DNA of 64,000 nucleotides from a virus, in the IMG/VR virus record IMGVR_UViG_3300023174_000098, positions 39,613 to 103,612 of that record; one strand, given 5' to 3'. Shown piece by piece: positions 57,199 to 64,000 of the stretch (its first letter is position 1; the number at the start of each line of letters is the position of its first letter). A program made the translations under genes and the position numbers. Below the pieces are notes generated by a model, which was not told the DNA's origin, ran no database searches, and saw only the letters and a list, made by a program, of their open reading frames with translations.

Positions 57199-59130
57199 AT
57201 GGATGATTATTTAAGAGTAGAATTATCTAAAAACATATTCTGGGATCAGGCATATCCTGCAAATACTGAGCACAAGTTCATTTGGAACACTGGCTCTGTG
57301 TCCTCTTATTGGTATGAGGTTAAAGGTTGCTGTAAAGATTTATCAACAAACAATACCGATGTTTGCCCTCCCATAAACCCAAACTCAGAATGTCAAAATA
57401 AGAGTCAGTATTTTCAAATAATACTAGCTAATAGCGTAGAAGAGCTTTGCCAAGAATTAAATGATACTGGCTGGAATTGGAAGCTCTGTAGTGTTAAAAA
57501 ATGGTCACGCCCAGCTATAAGTAATTCTAGCACCAATGATATCTGTAATATATTAGAAGTTGTTGATTTTAAAAAGATAACTGAATGTGTGGCATTGAGT
57601 ACAGAGTACTCCGAGTCGGTCAGAATCAAGGTTGCCACCACCGTTAGTTTTAGGAAAAATTCTCTCGCAACCACCACCCAGTCTCCCTCAATACAATCTT
57701 ATGACGAATATTTTCCTAAACCTGAAAACAAAGTAAGAATACTTTTAACAGGTCAACGTTTTGCTGTCATAGGAAATGGAAAAATAAGTTTTTCTGGGGA
57801 TAGTAAAAAATTGCCCTATAGGATTCCTTATTATGGAAGTGGATTCGTATCATTTAGCTCTTACTCCATAGTTTACACAAATGCATACAGATACGTAGCA
57901 GAATTAAATTATGGTTCATTTAGCGAAGATGAATACAATGAATCTTACGATATTAGTAGGTATATAAAATTTTCTGGCTATGCTGGATTAGTCTCTTCTA
58001 GTTGGGAATATACTCCTGTAAAAAAGGCCATAAGATTCAGAGGAGAAGCAGAATATCCAATATATAAAGATTATTTTCCTGAAGGATTTATATATTTTAA
58101 TGGAAAGTCCAAGGTAAGATGGTCGGGTCCGGATAACAATAATTTCTTTTATGATGGCGACGGATCAATAATATTTGCCCCAGAATCACAGGTTAGTAAC
58201 AAATGGTCGTATAAGCCTACTGGGAGAATCATATTCTCTAGTGATTATTCTCATAAGGGAAATTTCTTGGGAACTTTTGAGACTAAAATAAGAGTAAAAA
58301 TAGAGCCAGTCCCACCAGAAGGATACTGCACAGATTTAGTTTGTTTAATTCCTTCTTATGAAGAAATGTTTCTGCAGAACTTATATTTCCCGCCAAATGA
58401 TGTTTCTGTTAAATGCTACGGCTGTTCATCACTGCCTGGAGTATTGTATTGCAACAACAACTTGAGTAATCTCAATTTATTAAATAATGTTTTAAATAGA
58501 AATTCCCAGGAAATTCAAGAGAACATACGGTTCACTTATGATTCTAAACAAAATTTATGGACCAATATATTCCACTATAAAGATAAATATTTAAACGAGG
58601 ATTGGAAGATTGTCTTTGACTTTGGATGTGTTAATTATTCTAAAAATAGTGGAGACGTGTTGTTCAATGAGTCCTTGCTAGACACCATCGAACAAGATTG
58701 GATTAATTCTGGAAAGATCGATTCATCCGGGAATCCGATTTCATTAGAAGGTTATTTGGCACAATCTCAGTCTCAACTTTCTTCTATAGTCAACTACAAT
58801 AACTATAGCGACTCTAGTTACTATTGGAGATTCTCTATGTATGTGTCTAGAACTCTTAAAGATGGCACTGATTTTGATGCTAGATTATATCTAACTGTAC
58901 CCAGTGAATTTATTTGTCAATACAATTCAGAGTTTTCTTTTTCTTTTAAGTATAATATAATAAAAAAATATTTCTTCATAGGATACCAGGCCTATTATGA
59001 TAATTTTATATTTTATGATAATATAGGGTTATTTTCTTCCGATTATTGGATTAAGAACCCAGATATTAAATTTACTGTTTCCAAAAATCAAATAGAGAAT
59101 AAAGTTACTCGAACGACAGTATATGTCTAA
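57199..59130 (+). CDS. beta-rich virion-type protein
   Basis: 643 residues. The N-terminal 140 residues are Cys-rich (GCCKDL, DVCPPINPNSECQN, EELCQEL) and probably folded by metal or disulfides. The middle has repeated strands with G-x-I-x-FSG-type turns (GKISFSGDS, RYIKFSGYAG, AIRFRGEAE, GFIYFNGKS, GRIIFSSDY), like a shaft or blade array. A C-terminal Cys/Tyr-rich beta domain follows. Its position after the adhesin and its composition suggest a tail-fibre or surface protein. No named family. Confidence 0.6.
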   Translation: MDDYLRVELSKNIFWDQAYPANTEHKFIWNTGSVSSYWYEVKGCCKDLSTNNTDVCPPINPNSECQNKSQYFQIILANSVEELCQELNDTGWNWKLCSVKKWSRPAISNSSTNDICNILEVVDFKKITECVALSTEYSESVRIKVATTVSFRKNSLATTTQSPSIQSYDEYFPKPENKVRILLTGQRFAVIGNGKISFSGDSKKLPYRIPYYGSGFVSFSSYSIVYTNAYRYVAELNYGSFSEDEYNESYDISRYIKFSGYAGLVSSSWEYTPVKKAIRFRGEAEYPIYKDYFPEGFIYFNGKSKVRWSGPDNNNFFYDGDGSIIFAPESQVSNKWSYKPTGRIIFSSDYSHKGNFLGTFETKIRVKIEPVPPEGYCTDLVCLIPSYEEMFLQNLYFPPNDVSVKCYGCSSLPGVLYCNNNLSNLNLLNNVLNRNSQEIQENIRFTYDSKQNLWTNIFHYKDKYLNEDWKIVFDFGCVNYSKNSGDVLFNESLLDTIEQDWINSGKIDSSGNPISLEGYLAQSQSQLSSIVNYNNYSDSSYYWRFSMYVSRTLKDGTDFDARLYLTVPSEFICQYNSEFSFSFKYNIIKKYFFIGYQAYYDNFIFYDNIGLFSSDYWIKNPDIKFTVSKNQIENKVTRTTVYV

Positions 59131-59173
59131 AATTTTAGACTATATTATAATAACAACTTATTAAAGGTTAATT

Positions 59174-60058
59174 ATGAAAAATTTATTTATTCTGCTATTA
59201 TTTGTTTTCTCTGGAGTCTCATTTGCAGACTCACTGGATCGGATCCTGATATCAACAACTCAAGCCGATATTAATTATTCTATAATAGATCCGGAACCGG
59301 CTCAATCTCTCAAGCCCTTTGGGGATTATGGCGGAGATAAGGATTCAATAAAAGATCTTGTTTGGAATAGATACGAAACTGATAATTTCACAATATTAAG
59401 CATAGACAAAAAACAAGGTGAGAATCTATTTCATAATATAGAGAATATTAAAAAGGATTGCTTGAGTAGATGGGGGCTCAAAGATTCTTCATTGTCAAAA
59501 GACTGCAGGATAATGCTTGCTCCGAGTAAAGAGCTTTTAAAAAGGTTGTTTGGCCTGCAATCGTATAGAATTGAGTTTAGAGATGACGTGGTCGCCATAT
59601 GGCTAGAGGCAGAAGATATAAATCTATTCGACAATTCTATCCGTGAGGCTGTGACTGAGGTTTGTCTTCGTGATTTGGATCCAAATTTATCATTTGTTGC
59701 CTTTAAGGGCATGTCCCAGTTAAATACATCATCGCATAATATTAAAAATATAATTGGTAGAGTCTCTGAAACTCAGTCCGGCACCAATTTCCTCAAGGTT
59801 ACTGAAAAAGACTATCAAAAAATGAATCAAGAAAATAAAGATAAATTTAACACAGATTCTTTAGTTTTTTGCTTAATGTTAAAGAAAGAATTTGGCGAAT
59901 CTAAGTTCCTTGAATACTTCTTTGGTAAAAACAATAAGATTTGTGGATTTGATTCGAAATCTTTAGACAGTTCCTACAATAGATACTATAGGGATATTTT
60001 CAATGAATTGAAAAAAGATAATATTCCTGATAATTATCTAAATATAGGAAGGAAATAG
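59174..60058 (+). CDS. exported protein, possible degenerate peptidase
   Basis: 294 residues. Signal peptide (about 1-18), then a globular domain. WNRYETDNFTILSIDKKQGENLFHNIENIKKDC... CRIMLAPSKELLKRLFG resembles the N-terminal half of secreted MA-type peptidases; the helix where HExxH would stand reads REAVTEVCLRDL, without zinc ligands. It is therefore probably non-catalytic if related. TATAAT (59146-59151) and an AAAGG ribosome site precede it. Location: periplasm. Function unknown. Confidence 0.55.
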   Translation: MKNLFILLLFVFSGVSFADSLDRILISTTQADINYSIIDPEPAQSLKPFGDYGGDKDSIKDLVWNRYETDNFTILSIDKKQGENLFHNIENIKKDCLSRWGLKDSSLSKDCRIMLAPSKELLKRLFGLQSYRIEFRDDVVAIWLEAEDINLFDNSIREAVTEVCLRDLDPNLSFVAFKGMSQLNTSSHNIKNIIGRVSETQSGTNFLKVTEKDYQKMNQENKDKFNTDSLVFCLMLKKEFGESKFLEYFFGKNNKICGFDSKSLDSSYNRYYRDIFNELKKDNIPDNYLNIGRK

Positions 60059-60060
60059 TT

Positions 60061-60345
60061 ATGATTAATCTTGTAATGTGGTTGTTTTTCGGTCTTTTTG
60101 TGGGAGTTGTTTCAAAAAAACTACACCCAGGTGACGAAAAAATGAATGGATGGGTGCCAACTTTATTTATCGGGGTGGTCGGATCATACGCAGGAGGGCT
60201 GCTGAGTTATGCTTTAGGCAACACCCACAGATACCACCCAGCAGGCTTGATTTTTTCGGTTTTAGGAGGAATTCTCTTTCTGTTTGTTTGGAATAAAATA
60301 AATGCTAGACCAAAAAATCGTAGAAAAACTAAGAGAAAGGTATAA
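60061..60345 (+). CDS. GlsB/YeaQ/YmgE-type membrane protein
   Basis: 94 residues with three hydrophobic segments (NLVMWLFFGLFVGVVS; TLFIGVVGSYAGGLLSYAL; GLIFSVLGGILFLFVW) and glycine packing typical of the small transglycosylase-associated/GlsB family, then a basic tail. In bacteria these proteins are linked to envelope stress. It starts two bases after the exported-protein gene and overlaps the next one. Confidence 0.7.
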   Translation: MINLVMWLFFGLFVGVVSKKLHPGDEKMNGWVPTLFIGVVGSYAGGLLSYALGNTHRYHPAGLIFSVLGGILFLFVWNKINARPKNRRKTKRKV

Positions 60346-60502
60346 GGACATTCATCCTTTAATCTTCCACAGAAGTCTCGAGCATTCAAAAACAGAAGTA
60401 GAGCTATTCGACATACTAGAATCCATGCCCAAAAACTATCCAATAGTTTGGTCAGAGGATAAATTTTGCTGGGTTAAAACTGATCTATTTAAAACTAAAT
60501 GA
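60302..60502 (+). CDS. small hypothetical protein
   Basis: 66 residues (MLDQKIVEKLRERYKDIHPLIFHRS...), in another frame across the end of the GlsB-like gene. Soluble and helical. The stop codon is part of the terminator stem. Not recognised. Confidence 0.55.
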   Translation: MLDQKIVEKLRERYKDIHPLIFHRSLEHSKTEVELFDILESMPKNYPIVWSEDKFCWVKTDLFKTK

Positions 60503-60530
60503 GGCCTAGCTTCATTTAGTTTTTCTTTTT
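60492..60530 (+). terminator. terminator at 3' end of the exported-protein operon
   Basis: AAACTAAATGA pairs with TCATTTAGTTT over 11 bp, with T-rich sequence after. The stem contains the stop codons of both converging genes. Confidence 0.8.
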
Positions 60531-60634
60531 CTTTTCTTATTATAAACCCTACCTAATATTAAATTTGTAAAAAAGCTAAATAGTCCAGAAATTACTCCAC
60601 TTAAAGCAAGAACAGAAAAAGCTGCAACTGTCAT
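60512..60634 (-). CDS. 40-residue membrane peptide
   Basis: MTVAAFSVLALSGVISGLFSFF then a positively charged end (YNKKRKRKTK): one membrane segment with a basic cytoplasmic tail. It starts 12 bases after the HNH gene stop on the same strand, with GAAGAA upstream. A holin-like or toxin-like peptide is possible but not shown. Confidence 0.5.
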   Translation of the reverse strand: MTVAAFSVLALSGVISGLFSFFTNLILGRVYNKKRKRKTK

Positions 60635-60645
60635 GAATTTTTTCT

Positions 60646-61224
60646 TCAATTTTTCTGCTCCTGAAAAACTCTCCAGCTCTCTGGAGTTTTTGTTTGAAAA
60701 TAAAAGAAACTATTAATATCTATTATATTAAAATTTGGTATTGAAGGTGATCTCGCCAGCTTCATATTTGCTTGCTCGAGTGATAAATTTGCTTTTTTAT
60801 GATTGCATTTTCTGCAAGAAAGCACGCAGTTCTCCCAACTTAATTTTCCATTTTTACTTTTTGGATTTATGTGATCTATTGTTGCCTGCGCATAGTTTAA
60901 ACAAATATCACAATATTGGCATATTCCCTTGTCTCTTTTAAATATATTCTTTTTATTAGCTTTAAATCTTCTTTTTTGATACCTATCATAATGATTCAGC
61001 ATTATTATCTCTGGTATATAATAATATCTGGAGCTTGTTTTAATTTTTTGATAATAATCTAAATCTAACTGGCCCCACTCTTCCCAAGAATAGAGGTTGT
61101 ATGTCTTGTAATCAAGGATTTTGGCACGCTCGGAAAAAATCAAAGTAATTGCTCTTCTATAGTCAGTGACATTTATTGGAACAAAAGATTTATTCAATAT
61201 TAAAACAAGAGGCGTGTTTTCCAT
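60646..61224 (-). CDS. HNH endonuclease
   Basis: 192 residues. The N-terminal PLVLILNKSFVPINVTDYRRAITLIFSERAKIL is the usual lead-in of the bacterial HNH family. The nuclease core is CQYCDICLNYAQATIDHINPKSKNGKLSWENCVLSCRKCNHKKAN (about 103-147), with the zinc CxxC pairs, catalytic DHI and the Asn of HNH. It may be a mobile homing-type nuclease or a packaging-related HNH protein. Its ATG overlaps the divergent rfbC ATG within one CATG. Confidence 0.85.
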   Translation of the reverse strand: MENTPLVLILNKSFVPINVTDYRRAITLIFSERAKILDYKTYNLYSWEEWGQLDLDYYQKIKTSSRYYYIPEIIMLNHYDRYQKRRFKANKKNIFKRDKGICQYCDICLNYAQATIDHINPKSKNGKLSWENCVLSCRKCNHKKANLSLEQANMKLARSPSIPNFNIIDINSFFYFQTKTPESWRVFQEQKN

Positions 61225-61768
61225 GTTATTTGAAAGATTAAAAATAAAAGATTGTTACCTAATCACTCCACAAATATATAAGGATGAAAGAGGCTTTTTT
61301 AGAGAAATTTTTCAAGAGGTTAAATATAGTGATTTTACATTTATTCCAAAACAAGTCAATCATTCTTTTAGTCACAAAAATGTTTTGCGTGGCATACATG
61401 TCTCTCCATTCAAAAAATTAGTCTCATGTGTTTTTGGTTCAATATTGGATGTGTGCGTGGACCTCAGACCTGATTCCGAGACTTACAAGCAATACTCCTC
61501 AGTAATATTGAACTCTGAAAACAAGAGACAGATTTTGATTCCTGAGAATTGTGGTCATGCGTTCTTGTCGTTGACAGATAATACCAATGTGGTATACATG
61601 CAGGACGATTTTTATGATTCTAAAAAAGAATCTTCTATCATCTACAATGATGATAGTTTAGACATAGATTGGCAAATAGATTCTAAGGAATTATTGATTT
61701 CTAAAAAAGACAAAGAATTCCTTAGTTTTGAAAAATGGGAAGAATTATATGGAAGAAAAAATATTTAA
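61223..61768 (+). CDS. rfbC: dTDP-4-dehydrorhamnose 3,5-epimerase
   Basis: 181 residues with the RmlC cupin pattern: DERGFFREIF, VNHSFSHKNVLRGIHVSPFKKLVSCVFGSILDVCVDLRPDSETYKQYSSVIL and ILIPENCGHAFLSLTD. The catalytic His is in QVNHSF, with the Arg-Gly-His motif after it. The end is truncated relative to cellular enzymes, which have a longer C-terminus. It supplies rhamnose-type sugars and fits with the glycosyltransferase that follows. No other rhamnose-pathway gene is in the window. Start set at 61223, the palindromic partner of the HNH start. Confidence 0.88.
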   Translation: MLFERLKIKDCYLITPQIYKDERGFFREIFQEVKYSDFTFIPKQVNHSFSHKNVLRGIHVSPFKKLVSCVFGSILDVCVDLRPDSETYKQYSSVILNSENKRQILIPENCGHAFLSLTDNTNVVYMQDDFYDSKKESSIIYNDDSLDIDWQIDSKELLISKKDKEFLSFEKWEELYGRKNI

Positions 61769-62393
61769 ATCAAAGGCTTTTGAAATAGCTAGATTCTCCG
61801 ACGCCAGGTTGGATATTATTGTTCCGTTCAATGGATCTTATAACTCTTTAATTTCTTTATTTGAGAATATTCTTAAAACTGTTATTAACAAGTATAAATT
61901 AAATATTGTTTACAATAGTTCTTTTGAACTTGGGTTTATAGAAAATTTTAAAAAATTTGATTTCATGGAGTTTCATAGAAATGCACAACCCAAGACACTT
62001 GGGGAAAATATAAACTTAGTTATTAAAAAGTCAAGTAATCCATGGATTCTTGTCCTTAGCCCAGAAACAACCCCATTAGGTCCATCTTGGCTTTTGAATT
62101 TGGGTGAAACCATGCAGAGATTAAAGTCCCAGGGAGTAAAGATTGTTTCGCCATATATTCAGAATAATTCATTCTTCTTAAATTTCCAAGACGAGAACTC
62201 TGATGTTATCTTGGAGAATAAATATTTACCGCTCTATAGTTTTATTTGCCATAGAGATCTCTTCAGTAATGTAGGCTTATTTAAAGATACTAATAATATT
62301 GAAGATCTGTCTAAAGATTTCTATGAAAAGATGAAAAATAAAAAGTTCACCCAAGCCATAAGCAAGTCAAGTATCTTCAAATATAATATATAG
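61749..62393 (+). CDS. glycosyltransferase family 2-like protein
   Basis: 214 residues. The opening LDIIVPFNGSYNSLISLFENIL and ENINLVIKKSSNPWILVLSPETTPLGPSWLLNLGETM follow the GT2 layout (nucleotide-binding strand, then the metal-site strand), but the Asp-x-Asp is replaced by Pro-Glu-Thr. It overlaps rfbC by 20 bases, with GGGAAG upstream of the ATG. Probably transfers a sugar made with RfbC, if active. Confidence 0.65.
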   Translation: MEEKIFKSKAFEIARFSDARLDIIVPFNGSYNSLISLFENILKTVINKYKLNIVYNSSFELGFIENFKKFDFMEFHRNAQPKTLGENINLVIKKSSNPWILVLSPETTPLGPSWLLNLGETMQRLKSQGVKIVSPYIQNNSFFLNFQDENSDVILENKYLPLYSFICHRDLFSNVGLFKDTNNIEDLSKDFYEKMKNKKFTQAISKSSIFKYNI

Positions 62394-62394
62394 T

Positions 62395-62412
62395 GCATAT
62401 ATAAATGTATAA
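62395..62412 (+). promoter_or_regulatory. TATATAAAT late-type promoter
   Basis: GCATATATAAATGTATAA, identical to the element at 14447 except for one base and at nearly the same distance from its start codon. Confidence 0.6.
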
Positions 62413-62431
62413 GTTATACGAGAGGTAAAAT

Positions 62432-62638
62432 ATGAAATTTTCACTTTGGCTTGAAAAAAGAAATCAAAGATCCGCAGAGAAGATACCAGAGCGTATGAGT
62501 TCTTTGGAGCTTCATCAGCGTGCTTCTAAAAAAGCAGCAAGTGAAATGCAGCACGGAAAAGCAGGAGTTATGCAGCCAAAAACAAAAAAAGGCAGCCGTG
62601 GAGAAAAGAACAGAGAAGCAATCAGAGATTTTAATTAG
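62432..62638 (+). CDS. small basic protein with targeting-like N-terminus
   Basis: 68 residues starting MKFSLWLEKRNQRSAEK, then basic and polar with no hydrophobic core. The Phe-x-x-Trp-Leu-Glu start places it loosely with the capsid-targeting group, but no clear processing site is visible. GAGAGG ribosome site and a late-type promoter. Possibly an internal head or DNA-bound protein. Confidence 0.55.
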   Translation: MKFSLWLEKRNQRSAEKIPERMSSLELHQRASKKAASEMQHGKAGVMQPKTKKGSRGEKNREAIRDFN

Positions 62639-63662
62639 ATTCTTTTCTTGTTTCTGTTTTAAATTCTTTTTCTGGATAATAATGATTTAATATTCTTAAT
62701 ACTTGTTTCTTTAGATCTTTTATATCACCTTGAATATTTTTGTTAAAATTTTTAGTATTTAATACATTATTATGTATTTCAATTAAATCTTTTCTGAATT
62801 TTTCTGAATCTTCTGGCAAGTAGGTAACTTTTTCTGGGTTGTCCACTTCCAGAACTATAACTGAATTTATAAAGTTTTTAATCTTCAGAATGCTGTCGGC
62901 ATTCATTTGAATTCCCATGCTCTCAAAACTCTTCATTTTTATGATTTTATAATTAGGAAAATATCTTTTGAGAATATAATTTAGTTTTTTATCTATTTTT
63001 GGATTTTTATTCTTGTGGTTACTATAAGATATAAGTAAATTACTTACAAATTCCTTTGCATCATAAGTTATCACTTTTTTACCTTCTTGTGATGCTTTAT
63101 AGGCTTCGCTTATGTAGTGTGCAACATTTTTGCTATCTGTTACGGGAGATAATACAAATAAATCTTCCTTTTTTGGTCTTTGTATTTGGGATCTTTTGAT
63201 TTTTCTTTCTTTTTCTCTTGGGGCCTGATTTGCGTTTAATCCAAGCAATTCTTGTGCACTATTTCTCTCCCTGGATAAAGGAGCAATGCCTTCTTCTGAA
63301 GACGCCTGGACTCCTCTTAAAAAGGGAGTAACTCCGGTCGCAGCCCCAGCCAATTGCACCGCTCCCTTACTGGCATCAACAAGTCCGGATCCAACAGTCG
63401 AAATTCTTTTTTTTGCACTACTTAAGCTTCTCGACGACCTCTCAGTATCTCCAAGCGATGCTTGGGCTGTGCCCTTTACCACATCAGCCGCAGCACCAAG
63501 TGCCCCCAATCCAACTTTTGCTGCCCCCTTACCCAGATTCAATAATCCCCTTGAGGACTGGCCCAATAGATTTCCTCCGAATCCTCCGACAAACTTTGCC
63601 GCCCCTATGAGTGATTCATCTATTTCTTCTCTTTTTTCTATATATTCTTTAAAAGTTTGCAT
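62631..63662 (-). CDS. virion-type protein with capsid-targeting N-terminus
   Basis: 343 residues. MQTFKEYIEKREEIDESLIGAAKF gives the targeting pattern and a good cleavage site (Ile14-Asp-Glu16 before Ser). A Gly/Ala-rich amphipathic stretch follows (about 17-120: AAKFVGGFGGNLLGQ..., LGALGAAADVVKG...), as in membrane-penetrating or core peptides. The C-terminal domain (about 160-343) is mixed alpha/beta. I chose the Met at 63662 over 63698, because TATATAT lies 5-11 bases before it and the shared N-terminal motif starts there. Probably an ejected or core head protein. Confidence 0.65.
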   Translation of the reverse strand: MQTFKEYIEKREEIDESLIGAAKFVGGFGGNLLGQSSRGLLNLGKGAAKVGLGALGAAADVVKGTAQASLGDTERSSRSLSSAKKRISTVGSGLVDASKGAVQLAGAATGVTPFLRGVQASSEEGIAPLSRERNSAQELLGLNANQAPREKERKIKRSQIQRPKKEDLFVLSPVTDSKNVAHYISEAYKASQEGKKVITYDAKEFVSNLLISYSNHKNKNPKIDKKLNYILKRYFPNYKIIKMKSFESMGIQMNADSILKIKNFINSVIVLEVDNPEKVTYLPEDSEKFRKDLIEIHNNVLNTKNFNKNIQGDIKDLKKQVLRILNHYYPEKEFKTETRKESN

Positions 63663-63666
63663 AAAG

Positions 63667-63673
63667 ATATATA
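63667..63673 (-). promoter_or_regulatory. TATATAT box close to the head-protein start
   Basis: TATATAT at -11 to -5 from the ATG at 63662, with no Shine-Dalgarno between. Confidence 0.35.
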
Positions 63674-63699
63674 TGGAACTTATTAAATAAAAACTCACA

Positions 63700-64000
63700 T
63701 CAGAATGGGTGTAAATGTGGTTTTACTGGCACATTAACTGGCCTTCTTCTAATTGTGGTTGCAGTAGGGGTTCTGGTTAGCGTTGGTGTTCGAGTTCTGG
63801 TTGGCATTGGTGTACTGGTTTGAGTTAGTGTAGGTGTTAGTGTTTTTGTTGGAGTTGGAGTGCTAGTTTTGGTTGGCGTGGTAGTTAATGTGGGCGTTGC
63901 CGTTTTAGTTGGGGTGGGCGTTGCCGTTTTAGTTGGGGTGGGCGTTGCCGTTTTAGTTGGGGTGGGCGTTGCCGTTTTAGTTGGGGTGGGCGTTGCCGTT
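63700..64000 (-). CDS. Thr-Pro-linker protein, C-terminal part only
   Basis: The last 99 residues of a gene that begins beyond the window. About 80 residues are TPTKTAT/TPTLT-type repeats, then a basic end (TTIRRRPVNVPVKPHLHPF). By analogy with the genes at 33052 and 52693 it is probably another adhesin with a Thr-Pro stalk. The stop TGA is at 63700-63702, about 40 bases before the next leftward start. Confidence 0.7.
   Translation of the reverse strand, partial: TATPTPTKTATPTPTKTATPTPTKTATPTPTKTATPTLTTTPTKTSTPTPTKTLTPTLTQTSTPMPTRTRTPTLTRTPTATTIRRRPVNVPVKPHLHPF
63892..64000 (-). repeat. perfect 24-base repeat array
   Basis: Four identical 24-base units (63892-63987) and part of a fifth run off the window, each encoding PTPTKTAT. 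Identity at DNA level shows very recent expansion. Confidence 0.97.

Noticed and set aside
1-64000. tRNA genes
   Set aside because: No cloverleaf with a TTCRA arm and matching acceptor stem was found by reading. A tRNA scan was not possible here, so a missed gene cannot be excluded.

Overview
The window is about 64 kb of a large, AT-rich, T4-like (myovirus-type) jumbo phage genome. No host-chromosome genes, rRNA or tRNA were recognised. The evidence is a phage replisome and recombination set (UvsX-type RecA, gp32-type SSB, UvsW, Dda, gp46/gp47, DnaB-type helicase, a possible UvsY and a possible gp55-like sigma factor), a complete dNTP-supply set, polysaccharide- and surface-binding virion proteins, and a family of proteins starting with a T4-style capsid-targeting peptide. 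Lipobox and signal-peptide proteins suggest a Gram-negative host. The host itself cannot be named from sequence.

Layout. 1-12.2 kb: the end of a thioredoxin-like gene, then a rightward replication block (AEP-like primase, short family A polymerase, sigma-like protein, replicative helicase, UvsY-like protein, HhH-GPD glycosylase, dCMP deaminase, acetyltransferase, methyltransferase-like protein, SSB, UvsX, GNAT). 12.2-18.6 kb: small genes, an exported thioredoxin, a very acidic head-type protein, and leftward UvsW and Dda. 18.6-30.4 kb: gp47/gp46, an intein-containing B12-dependent ribonucleotide reductase, CTP synthase, ThyA, DHFR and small genes. 30.5-36.4 kb: deoxyribosyltransferase-like protein, glycosyltransferase, alginate-lyase-type depolymerase, and two leftward adhesins with Thr-Pro linkers. 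36.5-43.1 kb: a DnaE polymerase split into two genes, with an opposite-strand block (LAGLIDADG endonuclease, PspC-like peptide, acidic head protein) between the halves. 43-52.7 kb: glycosyltransferases, ribosomal protein bS21, a lipoprotein, initiation factor IF3, an exported trypsin-like protease and an HExxH metalloprotease with a capsid-targeting N-terminus. 52.7-64 kb: a 1240-residue adhesin, PhoH, another virion-type protein, an HNH nuclease, RmlC, a glycosyltransferase, further head-type proteins, and the 3' end of another Thr-Pro-linker protein.

How the parts fit. CTP synthase, a triphosphate-type class II reductase, dCMP deaminase, ThyA and DHFR form a route from UTP to dCTP and dTTP. 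The polymerases, helicases, SSB and UvsX/UvsW/gp46/gp47 form a recombination-coupled replication system. Replication and small early-type genes carry TTGACA/TATAAT-like promoters. Many virion-type genes instead have a TATATA box, either about 26 nt upstream of the start or so close (-12 to -5) that the transcript would be nearly leaderless. The phage also encodes IF3 and bS21, which act at the step where such mRNAs are chosen.

The strongest unusual signals are: (1) the set of capsid-targeting N-termini, one of them on a metalloprotease; (2) a consistently circularly permuted formylglycine-generating-enzyme (SUMF1) fold in the adhesins; (3) a dnaE gene split around a homing-endonuclease block; (4) a reductase intein lacking its terminal His-Asn; (5) IF3 plus bS21 together with apparently leaderless late genes.
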